Notes: a model not told the origin generated them from the letters alone. Positions 58,201 to 64,000 are shown, numbered from the stretch's first letter. The stretch: DNA of 64,000 nucleotides from Morinoia aosen (GCA_030386875.1 CM059563.1:18739936-18803935); one strand, 5' to 3'. A program made the numbers and translations.

Positions 58201-60577
58201 AGCACACACCTGCCAACAAGTGATGATCATTCCTCAGAAATATTTTGCTCACAGAGCCGGAACTGCTGAAAGAGCCTTTGTCATGAAAGCCATTTTTGTA
58301 AGAATCAAATAAATGGCAAGTGTAAATGGTTAACATTTTCGAAATAATTTTCTTTTGTGAGAAATTGGCTAGTAAATCAATTGAATCTAGCTGCTGTAAA
58401 ACTTACTTGAATTGTTAACGCCTATTCCTACAGAGTTATTTATTCCTAAATATTAATTTAGAAACCACCATTTACCTTTGCGGACTTTAGAATTGAAAAA
58501 ATAAAAGGGGAACAGAATCTTGAGTTACACTGTACAGAGTATTAGCCTACATCACACGAAACATCACATCCATGCCTGCACTTATTCAGCATAACATTAA
58601 AGACTTGTCTTGTGTTCATTTCACCCAGTCAAAAAACTAAGACTTGTCTCTTCTTGCACACATCCCACACAATAATGGAGACATGTCTAACTTTGCACTC
58701 ATCTCATAAAATGAAGAAGACATCTCTTACTTTGTAGTCACTCCACACAATAAAAAAGAAACATTCATTGGTATGCTTGTTCTCATCCAGCACACCAATA
58801 AAACTCATCTAACCTTGGCCATTGTCCTGCTGGTGGTGATGGATGACACAAGACATCTGAGCTGCTCACTGAGCAGGCAGCTCTCCAGCAGGTGTGCCAA
58901 TAAGTGAGGATGCTCTACAGCAGCACTTCTGACTGCGAACAAAATTCTCTTCTTAATTCATCATTCAATTATCATAGAAGACAATCATTCATTGAATTCA
59001 ATAAGTTAGTTCAAGCCTCCCTAATTACAACAAAGAAATTTCTAAGGTAGGAATGAGGGCAACATCTATTAGGAAATTAAGGAAACAGGGAATCTATGCA
59101 CACACACAGTATCCACAAAAAGTAGAGAGCGCTCTCAATTGAATTCAGTGCTAAATAGTGCTGCGAACTTTTGGCATTTCTTTGCTGCTGTCAGGCATCT
59201 GATTATTATTTTACATGTGGCAACTCAGCTAGCTATTTAACAGTGCTGGCAGCTTTCATTATCCCACCTAAGGTCTCTTTGAGCTCTTTTAGAGAGTAGT
59301 TGTGTTATTTTTGGCTCCAGTCTCTTACCCTCATTTTTGTTGTTTTGATTTGTTGTGCTTCAGTTTTAGAAGATATTCATCCTAATGGCTCCTATTAAAC
59401 TTAGTGGCAAGGAAAAAGCTCATATTTTGGCCTGGAAGACTGATAATGTGTCAATAAAAGAAATTTTGAGATGTACAGGGCAAGATGAAAGCAGCATTGA
59501 CGTTTGGTCACTATACCTCATGCCTCCCACCCAACGTTGTACCACATCAAAAACCTGTCAATGAAAGGCCTCTAAGTCTACTGACAACATCCTACAATGT
59601 GTATCGCTCAAGAAACCACAGGTTACAGCAGGTGAACTCAAAAGATCTTTCTAAGCCTTTCAGGGACAGGTTTTTGAGGTGGTATAACATTGGGCGGGAG
59701 GCCACATGCTGTTGTAACCAGACTTTCAAATGGTGCTTTCACCTTGCCCTGCACGTCTTGAAATTGTTTATGTTGACACATTATCAGTCTTAAAGGTCAA
59801 AAGGCAAGCGTTTTCTTGCCACTAAGGTTAGTAGGAGCCATTAAGATGAATGTCTCCAAGTACTGCAATGCAACAAAGCAGAAGAACAGAAATAGGGGTA
59901 GGAGACTGAAGTGAAAAATAACACAACTACTTTCCAAAAGACTTTGAAGAACCCTGAGATGGGAAAATGCAAGCTAACTGAGCTGCCAGATAGCTAGCTG
60001 AGTTGCCAAACATAAAATAATAATGAACAGATGGTTGACAGCAGCGGGAAATGCAGGAAGTTCACAGTGCCTTTATCATTGATTGTAATTGGGAGCACTC
60101 TATACTTTTGCAGAGGGAAAGAAGTTTATGAAACCAGATATAAGGGAAAGGAATAATAGCAATGAAAAATTGGACAGTAGTGAACAAAAATTGATGATCT
60201 ATATTGAATAAATTTCTAAAAAGGTTATTTAAAAAAAAATGTAGCTAAACATTAGCTTGGAACCTAAACTTCCAGAGAAACAGTTAAATGTGTCGTGTTT
60301 GAAGCCATACCTTGTAATTCTGCATTTTACAGTCAAGTAAATTTTCCCTAAACATGCATCAAAAAACATCCAAACAATTTTACCATGACGTACATAGAAC
60401 ACTTACTTAGTTCTCTTGAGTATGCATAATCAAGCAGCGCCTCCTGCAAGGAAAGCTGCCAGACCTTTGATTGCACCTTGCGGCCCTGCTTTCTCAGCTG
60501 GAAAATTTCAGCTAATTCAGGAAGCTCCTCAAGAAACTTCTCCACCGTCTGCTTGCACCCCCGGCTTTCAAGATAGC
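34182..60577 (-). CDS. NPAT/Mxc-like giant LisH protein, 15 exons, 5' end outside window
   Basis: Whole-gene entry. Coding exons in transcription order: 60577-60407, 58932-58814, 58209-58077, 54597-54507, 53530-53479, 52778-52418, 51907-51644, 50782-50695, 49393-48186, 47546-47505, 46406-46362, 45313-41093, 39816-36893, 35584-34838, 34262-34182. Every intron is GT-AG and all 14 junctions keep frame, giving about 10.5 kb of coding sequence (over 3,500 residues). The first exon has a LisH-like helix pair. From memory of the family, its GYL start and the later LSLQEALLDYA segment line up with the N-terminus of vertebrate NPAT. NPAT and fly Mxc are nuclear scaffolds of the histone locus body and CDK2 targets. 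Many TP/SP sites, basic stretches and disorder fit that role. The protein is about twice the length of known NPAT/Mxc, which lowers confidence. Gene structure is well supported; identity is an inference from weak similarity. Confidence 0.62.
34838..35584 (-). CDS. Exon N: penultimate coding exon
   Basis: 249 codons. The acceptor is TCGTTCAG and the donor is ATAAG|GTTCGT. It begins VSSRDDSYFPQAPPTPGKYI and then FYSPSKPRKSAK, with clustered TP/SP sites. A short repeat, EDRTLLGA, occurs in two exact and two decayed copies around 35230-35300. It ends SSPTPAPIISNK. A longer minus-strand frame that continues past both splice sites is intron read-through. Confidence 0.8.
36381..36657. mobile_element. 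277 bp piggyBac-type MITE (TTAA ends), copy 1
   Basis: The termini are TTAACACGTTTGCTACGTTT and, inverted, TTAACACGTTTCCTACG, so TTAA stands at both borders as in piggyBac-type insertions. It lies in the intron between exons N and M. Internally it contains TGAATGAGCAATTTACCCAG, shared with the copy at 40423. Confidence 0.82.
36640..36870 (-). repeat. Dispersed repeat, inverted copy of 2945-3185
   Basis: It contains TGACTGCAATTGAGT, TCAACTCAAATTTAAAGTCA, GAGTTTGTGACTACT and GAAAATCCCCTCCGTGGCCA. It abuts the piggyBac-type MITE that ends at 36657 and stops 23 bp before the exon M donor. Confidence 0.75.
36893..39816 (-). CDS. Exon M: 2.9 kb disordered exon
   Basis: 974 codons. The acceptor is AATGTTACAG and the donor is AACG|GTGAGT. 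It is Ser/Thr/Asp-rich throughout. Notable text: GDLNDSYADLDSKLAMLDGG near the start, ASFTPLPPTPEKEMRS, an acidic block SSDEEVEINLCL, LPVSLTPYSPEVYPVFK, and a basic tract KKKKKGNKSKRSRSSSSNK close to the end. It has no catalytic domain. It ends VRRSPAGRRGT. The open frame runs upstream of the acceptor into the intron, but the acceptor and phase fix the start at 39816. Confidence 0.82.
40423..40694. mobile_element. Same TTAA MITE family, copy 2
   Basis: It begins TTAACATGTTCGCTGCCGCT and ends ACGTGTCAA, where the right TTAA has decayed to TCAA. It shares GGTTGTGAGTAGC and AATGAGCAATTTACCAAGTGG with copy 1. The left end also holds a small hairpin, CCGCTGGAC … GTCCAGCGG. It lies in the intron between exons M and L. 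Confidence 0.75.
41093..45313 (-). CDS. Exon L: 4.2 kb exon, nuclear, repeat-bearing
   Basis: About 1,406 codons. The donor is TATG|GTGAGT. Two acceptors are usable in phase: CAG before 45313, or CAG before 45334, which adds seven residues. It starts near EIRQPMTVTLPNLVAIKYG, then has KKSKRK, and then ten copies of a ten-residue acidic repeat (44671-44970). Further on are RGRRKRRRL and KRRRSH basic patches, EFRTPVKSPGK, DALNTPYK, a Lys-rich block (KRKKKMKNTQRKKSSKKKNK) and a Ser-rich ten-residue repeat near 41850-41970. The many TP/SP sites next to Lys/Arg suit a CDK substrate. It ends ALQGFASPVIYG. Confidence 0.85.
41845..41975 (-). repeat. In-frame 30 bp Ser-rich repeat in exon L
   Basis: About four units of ten residues, of the form GRxGSTPSxS (GRLGSTPSAS, GRQGSTPSVS, GRLGSTSLAS), with decayed units either side. 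Each unit supplies a Ser-Thr-Pro site preceded by a basic residue. Confidence 0.85.
44671..44970 (-). repeat. In-frame 30 bp minisatellite, 10 units, inside exon L
   Basis: Ten consecutive 30 bp units start at 44671, 44701, 44731 and so on every 30 bases to 44941. Several central units are identical on reading. Each encodes the ten residues DLQGENEDLP, with variants PD, SD, DFQEE and RT. Because 30 is divisible by three, copy number can change without a frameshift, so this should be polymorphic. The repeat is strongly acidic. Confidence 0.95.
45669..46029. mobile_element. 361 bp Tigger/pogo-type MITE
   Basis: The left end is CAATGGTCCTTCGTTTATCG and the right end, inverted, is CAGTGTTCCCTCGCTACTTT; both continue GCGGTT. 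This is the CAGTGGTCCCTCG…GCGGTT terminus typical of pogo/Tigger elements. A TA precedes the left end; on the right it is TT, probably mutated. It lies in the intron between exons K and L and has no coding capacity. Confidence 0.75.
46362..46406 (-). CDS. Exon K: 45 bp microexon
   Basis: The acceptor is TTTATTTCAG and the donor is TGCA|GTGAGT. It encodes GSAEVKVIIPKSMDC. Like exon J it is phase 1 at both ends and therefore skippable in frame. Its VKVIIPK text has a regular hydrophobic pattern unlike the disordered flanks. Confidence 0.68.
47505..47546 (-). CDS. Exon J: 42 bp microexon
   Basis: The acceptor is GTATTTCAG and the donor is TGTG|GTAAGT. It encodes GMLAVLEYPPPDGCG when joined in phase. 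It is supported by good splice signals and by phase 1 at both ends. A 42 bp cassette in the same phase as its neighbours could be skipped without a frameshift. Confidence 0.68.
48186..49393 (-). CDS. Exon I: 1.2 kb disordered exon with internal repeats
   Basis: 402 codons. The acceptor is TATTTCAG and the donor is CCAG|GTATGG. The sequence is rich in Asn, His, Ser, Thr and Pro. It contains degenerate repeats: LHHNYMQANIT / QLNYMQANNIQ, EQEHMEPT / EQEHMKTAD, and a ~30-residue unit around GDSATSRDG that occurs twice with a looser third copy. It has no enzymatic motif. It is probably a flexible scaffold segment and ends with KSVSPPG, another SP site. Confidence 0.8.
49545..49795 (+). repeat. RepA dispersed repeat, intronic, diverged
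   Basis: It contains AGCCACAACGAAAGTGATCT, AGAGAGAGAAGATAC, and GCGGAATCTTTGCACATAGA, matching the family order. It lies in the intron between exons I and H. Confidence 0.6.
50141..50315 (+). repeat. ~36 bp intronic minisatellite, five units
   Basis: The recurring unit is GAATTTATGCAGCAAGAT(…)CTAACAGAAATGTT with AT-rich variation, located in the intron between exons I and H. Confidence 0.8.
50695..50782 (-). CDS. Exon H: acidic short exon
   Basis: 88 bp. The acceptor is TTCTTCCAG and the donor is CCAG|GTACGA. It reads SDPQSSHISDNENFQNNFDD and then DRGSSATA, acidic and Asn-rich. It ends in phase 2 and its AG joins the leading C of exon I to make Ser. Confidence 0.72.
51644..51907 (-). CDS. 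Exon G: low-complexity exon
   Basis: 264 bp. The acceptor is CTTACAG and the donor is CAAG|GTGGGG, which is a weak donor. The open frame begins PNENSNSRDAAAVQPSSS and ends TPPRPHSDGRQG. It is Ser/Pro/Ala-rich with no recognisable fold. The frame is fixed by the phase-1 ends of exons F and G; a longer-looking ORF in another frame is spurious. Confidence 0.7.
51997..52268. mobile_element. 272 bp MITE with ~70 bp inverted repeats
   Basis: The ends are AAGGCCTGTTTACACGATCA and the same sequence inverted at 52249-52268, flanked by TA on both sides (51995-51996 and 52269-52270). The inverted repeats extend imperfectly for about 70 bp. It lies in the intron between exons G and F. The superfamily is uncertain: a GGCCTGTTTACACG terminus suggests PIF/Harbinger, but the duplication looks like TA. 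Confidence 0.85.
52418..52778 (-). CDS. Exon F: conserved-looking helical domain
   Basis: 361 bp. The acceptor is CATTTCAG and the donor is ATCC|GTGAGT. It opens with YHEQLTASILRNTAFHEHFA, then a Ser-rich linker, and closes with IAETVSKMIMDDPYYHELFF. These two helices look like paired motifs of the kind 'residue run, (D/N)xxFxExF', and they are the least disordered part outside the LisH region. If this is NPAT, they would correspond to the conserved segment after the LisH domain. I cannot confirm that without an alignment. Confidence 0.8.
53479..53530 (-). CDS. Exon E: short basic exon
   Basis: 52 bp. The acceptor is CTTTTCAG and the donor is GAG|GTAAGT. It encodes FRVRRRPPTDEITTVQE after completing an Asp codon from exon D. 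The RVRRRPP patch extends the basic region. It ends in phase 0. Confidence 0.75.
54085..54380 (+). repeat. RepA-related fragment
   Basis: The middle and end sections are recognisable: GAAGTTTATAGAAG, AAACTGGAACAAACCGAAAC, CATCTTTCCACTGCAGAAAC and CTTCCTGAGGG. The start is missing or too diverged. Confidence 0.5.
54507..54597 (-). CDS. Exon D: TP-rich linker with basic end
   Basis: 91 bp. The acceptor is TCTGTAG and the donor is AAGA|GTAAGT. It reads DGYDDQVLPPDVPSTPQKTP and then TKERLSPKRK. Three TP/SP sites next to Lys/Arg match the proline-directed (CDK) consensus. A 3.5 kb intron separates it from exon C. Confidence 0.78.
54655..55015 (+). repeat. RepA dispersed repeat, full length, intronic
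   Basis: It contains TTAGTTTAAGCCTCCCTAAC, AGAGAGGAAGGAAGAAG, AAGTATGGAGATAAGAGAAT, GCATATAAAAAGTAAGTTGA and GATACAATAGTCGTAACCCC. It shows the uninterrupted AAAAAGTAAGTT site that the Tc1-like element hit in another copy. Confidence 0.85.
55576..55588 (+). repeat. G13 homopolymer
   Basis: Thirteen consecutive G in the intron between exons D and C, next to CCCCCAATGGGGG at about 55553-55565. The length could be an assembly or sequencing artefact. Confidence 0.85.
56499..56517 (+). repeat. (TTA)n microsatellite
   Basis: Six TTA units after GTGACATAACA. It could be the tail of an unrecognised retroelement whose body lies to the left, but no reverse transcriptase remnant is visible. Confidence 0.6.
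58077..58209 (-). CDS. Exon C: basic segment
   Basis: 44 codons plus one base. The acceptor is TTGGCAG and the donor is GTTG|GTGAGT. It starts VCAQQRKRKQSGFGEKLLYK, a basic stretch that could serve as a nuclear localisation signal, and moves into a Pro-rich linker with an NTPS motif. Confidence 0.75.
58600..58770 (+). repeat. ~40 bp intronic tandem repeat, three to four units
   Basis: The recurring unit is AGACTTGTCTCTTCTTGCAC then ACATCCCACACAATAATGG, located just downstream (in gene sense) of exon B. Units are diverged. Confidence 0.7.
58814..58932 (-). CDS. Exon B: helical segment after LisH
   Basis: 39 residues. The acceptor is TTCGCAG and the donor is AAG|GTTAGA. The text includes AAVEHPHLLAHLLESCLLSE and then QLRCLVSSI, leucine-rich and probably helical. 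It continues the LisH domain and may be part of a self-association region. It ends exactly on a codon boundary. Confidence 0.75.
59123..60102 (+). mobile_element. Tc1/mariner-like fold-back element inserted in RepA
   Basis: TA dinucleotides flank the element (59123-59124 and 60101-60102). The ends read GAGAGCGCTCTCAATTGAAT and, inverted, GAGTGCTCCCAATTACAATC. The inverted repeats are unusually long, about 280-300 bp, and extend into the start of the transposase gene, so the initiator region occurs at 59384 (plus strand) and again inverted near 59845. The flanks are the two halves of a RepA copy broken at its AAAAAGTA. Confidence 0.85.
59384..59795 (+). pseudogene. Tc1-like transposase N-terminal fragment
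   Basis: It starts MAPIKLSGKEKAHILAWKTD and continues NVSIKEILRCTGQ. This is the helix-turn-helix start of a Tc1-type transposase (LSxEEKAxIL…SIxEIxRxTG). A second readable stretch in another frame contains VPHQKPVNERPLSLLTTSYN and LQQVNSKDLSKPF, matching the second DNA-binding helix region. The catalytic DDE domain is absent, removed by the internal deletion that left the element palindromic. Confidence 0.75.
60407..60577 (-). CDS. Exon A (first visible): LisH-like N-terminus
   Basis: 57 residues. The acceptor is a pyrimidine-rich tract ending in CAG at 60578-60580, and the donor is TAA|GTAAGT at 60407/60406. The exon begins with the last two bases of a codon, so at least one upstream exon with the ATG is missing. 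The text GYLESRGCKQTVEKFLEE followed by LPELAEIF is a LisH-type pattern (helix, Gly/Cys turn, amphipathic helix with Phe-Leu). In human NPAT the segment GYLQQENLISTCQTF occupies the same place just after a short first exon, as far as I recall. The second half, QLSLQEALLDYA, resembles NPAT's next helix. The exon ends in phase 1. Confidence 0.8.
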
Positions 60578-60765
60578 CTGGTTTAAAAAATGGTCAAAAT
60601 AAATGAGAAAATGTGTCTAACAAGGTTAACATTAAAATGCAATTCATAGCCAATGGCATTAGATAAAATTAAAACCAAATTGCATGATTTTAAATTCTAG
60701 CAATGACTAAGTCTGAGTTACATGAATGATTTAAAATTTTCTTCTCTTAATCAAGATCTTCTACA

Positions 60766-61287
60766 GGTAAATGTGTAGCGTTGGTCAGTAAAGGATTTAT
60801 CACTTTTCGGTACCTAAATATAGGTAACTAGATCTAAATAAACAATTTTTCTTCCATGAACTTTCCGACGGAAAGGAGTATTTAACGAGTTTGATGACGA
60901 ATGCGCTCTTATAAACGGCTACTCAACAATTTTTGAATTTTTGTTGCTTGAATCATGGTAATAACATCAAAATGAACAACTTTTCTTCTAAACACTTTTT
61001 TTGTCAAATGAATATTTAACGAGGTATGGCGGTAGGTTTGGTTTCGTCTTTGATGACGATCGCGCTGTAAGCGAGACTTCATGACAGTTTTGCCAGACGC
61101 ACGGTAGATGAATTACTTGCCGCTTCAAACGCTAGAGTTGCAGAAAGTCATTTACAGCTATACCTTGTAAAATACTCATTTCCGACGGAAAGTGCATAGA
61201 AGAAAACTTGTTTATTTTGATCTAATTAACTATGATTAGGCACCAAAAACTTAAAACCCAATTACTGACCAACGCTACACATTTACC
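60766..61287. mobile_element. 522 bp fold-back element, 9 bp target duplication
   Basis: A perfect 26 bp inverted terminal repeat begins GGTAAATGTGTAGCGTTGGT. Imperfect pairing extends well over 100 bp (both arms contain TAAACAA…TTTTCTTC…ACTTTCCG). The flanks TCTTCTACA (60757-60765) and TCTTTTACA (61288-61296) match at eight of nine bases. Long inverted repeats with a 9 bp duplication are typical of Mutator-like elements, but no transposase is present. Confidence 0.8.
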
Positions 61288-61650
61288 TCTTTTACATAAT
61301 ATGGAAATAAAACCAATACTTCCAAATCAAAATTATAGAATCTTAGAATCATAAAATCAATCCAAATGTCAAAAGCTCATACAAATTTTTCAGGTAACCT
61401 TTGCATGAAATGAGCATAACTACACTTTTATATTCTTAGCTATATTATTATTACAATATGTACCATAACACCAACATATTCTTAAGCTTCCATGCATCAA
61501 CTAATGATAAACCATAGCTACAGTTAAGAAGGCTGTACTTCAGAGTTTACCAGGCAATCACCATTTCATTCCAATACATGTCCTTATGTACCTCATTTTT
61601 TGCAATACAATAATGCTTCAAGTACCAACTTCAAAATTATTTTTGGTATT

Positions 61651-62175
61651 TGTTAAGGCCTTCACACTAATGGATTTCTGAATTTTTTAATTTTCTATAA
61701 TAGTAATGACATCAAAATAGAGAACTTTTTTCCTATGCACTTTCCATCACAAATCAGTAATTAATGAGCAATAGCAGTTGGTCAAGTATCCTTTTTTATA
61801 GCTGGTCCTTTGTTTGAAATGGCAAAAATCAGTTCATTTTCTATTGGATGGCTCAAAAAGACGTTATGGGACGTTAGAACGCTAGGTTCAGTTAGATTTG
61901 GTTGGGTTAGGTTAGTTACATTAGGGTAGGTTAGTTGAGGTTGGGTTATGTCATGTTAGACATGACCGCAGCAGTGACATAACTGGGTTACGCTTGCACC
62001 ATTTCAGTAAGCTGTCTTCCTAAAGGTTTTCAATACCAGACGACAAGCATTAAACACGTTAAATACTCTTTTGTAACAAAAAGTGCTTACAGGAAAAGCT
62101 GTTTATTTTGATGTCAATACCATTATAAAAGCAACAAAAATTTGAAAATCAACCAGTATGAACTCAACATTTAAC
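61651..62175. mobile_element. Second, older fold-back element related to the one at 60766
   Basis: The arms pair over about 120 bp. The left has TGACATCAAAATAGAGAACTT … GCACTTTCC, and the right, inverted, has TGACATCAAAATAAACAGC … GCACTTTT. The same module also occurs inside the 60766 element (near 60950-61010). The ends are not sharp. The centre contains a GGTTAG-rich tract. Confidence 0.65.
61879..61960 (+). repeat. GGTTAG-rich degenerate tract
   Basis: It reads GGTTGGGTTAGGTTAGTTAC and then TTAGGGTAGGTTAGTTGAGG. It resembles a decayed (TTAGG)n array, the telomere repeat of most arthropods, but is short and imperfect, so it could equally be simple sequence. Confidence 0.45.
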
Positions 62176-62764
62176 ATATTTTTTTAACATAGCTAGGTTG
62201 TTATTTGATACGGTTTTATTTTCTAAGCCTATACTATTGAGATTTGCATCAAATATGTACTCAAGTTTTACAGATTATAATGAATGCCTAGAATAATCAA
62301 GCCTAATTTTATCATTTATCTAAAATTATCATTCAAGCTGCCCATAATAAATCAAAATTAATTAATATCAAACCAACATTTAAAACTTTTCATTCAACAC
62401 ATTAAATAAAATGACATGAATGTAACAATCAAAGCAAAAACATCCAACAAAATCAAGGACAAAACAAATATTTGAATTTTGTTTTCTTTTTGCAGAAAAA
62501 GCTAGCTAGGGTAATTCATCAAATATCGAACAGAAATCACGTGTGTCTAGAAACAACCTTCATAAATCGGTAACTTTTGCTCTGAATAACTCTTGCGGGC
62601 CTCAAGGTTATTCTTGAACAGTTGCTTTCTTGTTCTGTGATGTCGCTTGAAAGACAACGTAGATTATTGAAATGTATTTATTGTTCTAAAAATCGAATTC
62701 TTTAGTAACATAATTTCATCAATATCGAACAGGAATCGAACAAGAATTTTGATTCGAACAGGAT

Positions 62765-63015
62765 GGTTTGTCAATTAGTTCTCTTCGTATGGAACTTTTG
62801 TTAGACTATTAGCACGCCACGTTTGGTTTGTCTATTAGTACGCCTCGTATATTTTGTCTATTAATATGCCTCGTATGGTCTATCTATTTGTACACCTCTG
62901 ATAGTTTGTCTATTAGTACACCTCGTATAGTTTGTCAATTATTATGCCTCATATGGCTTTTCTATTTGTACACCTCTGATGGTTTGTCAATTAGTACTCC
63001 TCGTATGGAACTTTT
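62765..63015 (+). repeat. 26 bp minisatellite with 78 bp higher-order pattern
   Basis: Successive TCTATT / TCAATT cores lie at 62831, 62857, 62883, 62909 and 62935, exactly 26 bp apart, and the array extends both ways (about nine units). Units of type 'CTATTTGTACACCTCTGATG' recur every third position, so the homogenising unit is 78 bp. Confidence 0.88.
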
Positions 63016-63150
63016 GTTTTAGGACGTCCTATATTAAGAAACTTTTTAAAACCCAATATGTTGACATGTATCTCATGTGGCCACTTGGAAAATAAACGTT
63101 TTTCTTTCATTCTTTTTTTCTTTGGTGCACTGGATTTTCTTGGAAATTCT

Positions 63151-63350
63151 CACGGTGGCACAGTGGTTAAGGGATCGGACTTGTATGTTGGAGTCGCGGG
63201 TTCGTATCCCGGCGCTGGCGCTGCGATTTTCCCCGTTGGGTATAAGGGAAAGCTCAAGCACAATACCCCACTCGACCCAGGTGTCGGAAATGGGTACCGG
63301 CTTTACGGGGGAACCGTCATGGTGTCCTATATATATAGTGTTAGTTATAA
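63151..63350 (+). mobile_element. tRNA-derived SINE
   Basis: The tRNA-like head has an A box, TGGCACAGTGGT (63156-63167), and a perfect-spacing B box, GGTTCGTATCC (63199-63209), as needed for RNA polymerase III. It continues into a non-tRNA body (TTTTCCCCGTTGGGTATAAG … GGTGTCGGAAATGGGTACCG) and ends near a short TATATATA run at about 63340. It is not a functional tRNA gene: the 3' half does not close the acceptor stem. Confidence 0.85.
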
Positions 63351-63385
63351 GACATTTGAAAAACCAATGCTGAAGATCATTTGTA

Positions 63386-63751
63386 TCAGGCTTGATTGGA
63401 AATAAAGCATCCCAAAGATGCCGATGTTTGTTTTGTTTGTTCGTTTGAAATAACTGTCTCATTACTTATTTTCAAGATGCATTTGAATGGAGAGTTATCA
63501 AAATTTGAATATGATGTCGATGTTTCATTTGCAGTGTTTGTTGAACCATCATTGTGATCATCAACCTGTGTGACCTTTTTTGGAGTAGAGTGTAAAGCAC
63601 TCTTCAATGAATTATTATTGATGCTTGCATCAATTTTCTTGGCAAGGGATTGATCATCAGTAAATGTAGCCAGACGAATCATTGATGATCTTGAGGGCCT
63701 TGGAACACCAGCAGCTGATTGATAGCCCCTCACCAGAATTCCCATCTTCAA
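63386..63751 (-). CDS. Unassigned 121-residue ORF, possible exon
   Basis: It starts MGILVRGYQSAAGVPRPSRS at ATG 63751, preceded by an in-frame TAG. The first ~95 residues read like genuine disordered coding sequence (RLATFTDDQSLAKKIDASIN, ALHSTPKKV); the last part looks random. A GTAATG after ATCTTGAAAATAA (about 63466) could be a splice donor. I recognise no family. It could be the start of another gene overlapping the NPAT-like transcription unit, or a retrocopy. It is not the missing first exon of that gene, which needs to end one base into a Gly codon. Confidence 0.3.
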   Translation of the reverse strand: MKMGILVRGYQSAAGVPRPSRSSMIRLATFTDDQSLAKKIDASINNNSLKSALHSTPKKVTQVDDHNDGSTNTANETSTSYSNFDNSPFKCILKISNETVISNEQTKQTSASLGCFISNQA

Positions 63752-64000
63752 CTATTCAATGTTATTATCAAGTGTTAATACAATATTTTAATGAAATAAA
63801 ACAGGCGTTCAATAGATCTATTCAGTTATTTAAAAGAATTAAGAATCGAAAAGCCTTGTTCGAGGCATAAATTCATGATTTTTAAGGAATTTTGATTCGA
63901 ACACCTTTGTTCAGTATTTAATACTGACATGAAAAAGGAACTGAATGTCGAACATGGAATAATTATCAAGTTTTTGGCGGAGAAGAAAAAAATACAGTAA

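Larger units (their letters stand above)
59007..60300 (+). repeat. RepA copy split by the Tc1-like element
   Basis: The left part, 59007-59124 (TTAGTTCAAGCCTCCCTAAT … AATCTATGCACAC … AAAAAGTA), and the right part, 60101-60300 (GAAAGAAGTTTATGAAACCA … GGACAGTAGTGAAC), form one copy once 59123-60102 is removed. Confidence 0.8.

Noticed and set aside
62828-63022. 64-codon repetitive ORF
   Set aside because: Product of the 26 bp minisatellite; 78 bp periodicity keeps a frame open by chance.
1-64000. CRISPR array, operon or bacterial mobile element
   Set aside because: Tandem arrays here have no unique spacers, and the exon structure and transposon types are eukaryotic.

Overview
This is eukaryotic, almost certainly arthropod, DNA. 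It is AT-rich and repeat-dense. It carries one long multi-exon gene with ordinary GT-AG introns, and it is crowded with transposable elements typical of arthropods: an I-type non-LTR retrotransposon, Tc1/mariner, hAT, piggyBac-type and Tigger/pogo-type elements, and a tRNA-derived SINE. There is no bacterial gene organisation. I cannot name the species from the sequence.

The only cellular gene I can build with confidence lies on the minus strand from 60577 down to 34182. Fifteen coding exons join in phase at all 14 junctions into more than 3,500 codons, and the 5' end runs off the window. The first visible exon starts with a LisH-like helix (GYLESRGCKQTVEKFLEE). The rest is mostly low-complexity, Ser/Thr-rich sequence with many TP/SP sites and basic patches. 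The best guess is an NPAT / multi sex combs (Mxc) orthologue, the histone-locus-body scaffold, greatly enlarged by two giant exons (4.2 and 2.9 kb) that contain in-frame minisatellites.

Layout: 1-22.9 kb has no convincing gene. It holds old dispersed repeats, several tandem arrays, a 1.7 kb hAT element (14624-16317) and a 202 bp hAT-type MITE (22175-22376). 22.9-23.66 kb is a decayed Tc1-like element. 23701-30368 is a nearly intact 6.7 kb I-type retrotransposon on the minus strand: ORF2 (endonuclease, reverse transcriptase, RNase H) is open, whereas ORF1 is cut off from its ATG by a slip in a C run. 30.4-34.1 kb is the gene's downstream flank, with a ~153 bp satellite of five units. 34.2-60.6 kb is the NPAT-like gene, whose introns hold MITEs and a Tc1-like fold-back element. 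60.7-64 kb holds two fold-back elements, a 26 bp minisatellite with 78 bp higher-order structure, a SINE and a small unassigned ORF.

A recurring theme is one ~350 bp dispersed repeat, called RepA here, with about ten copies. Two copies are split by other elements. The I-type retrotransposon sits inside one, with a 12 bp target duplication, and the Tc1-like element sits inside another at a TA. This gives a readable order of insertion.
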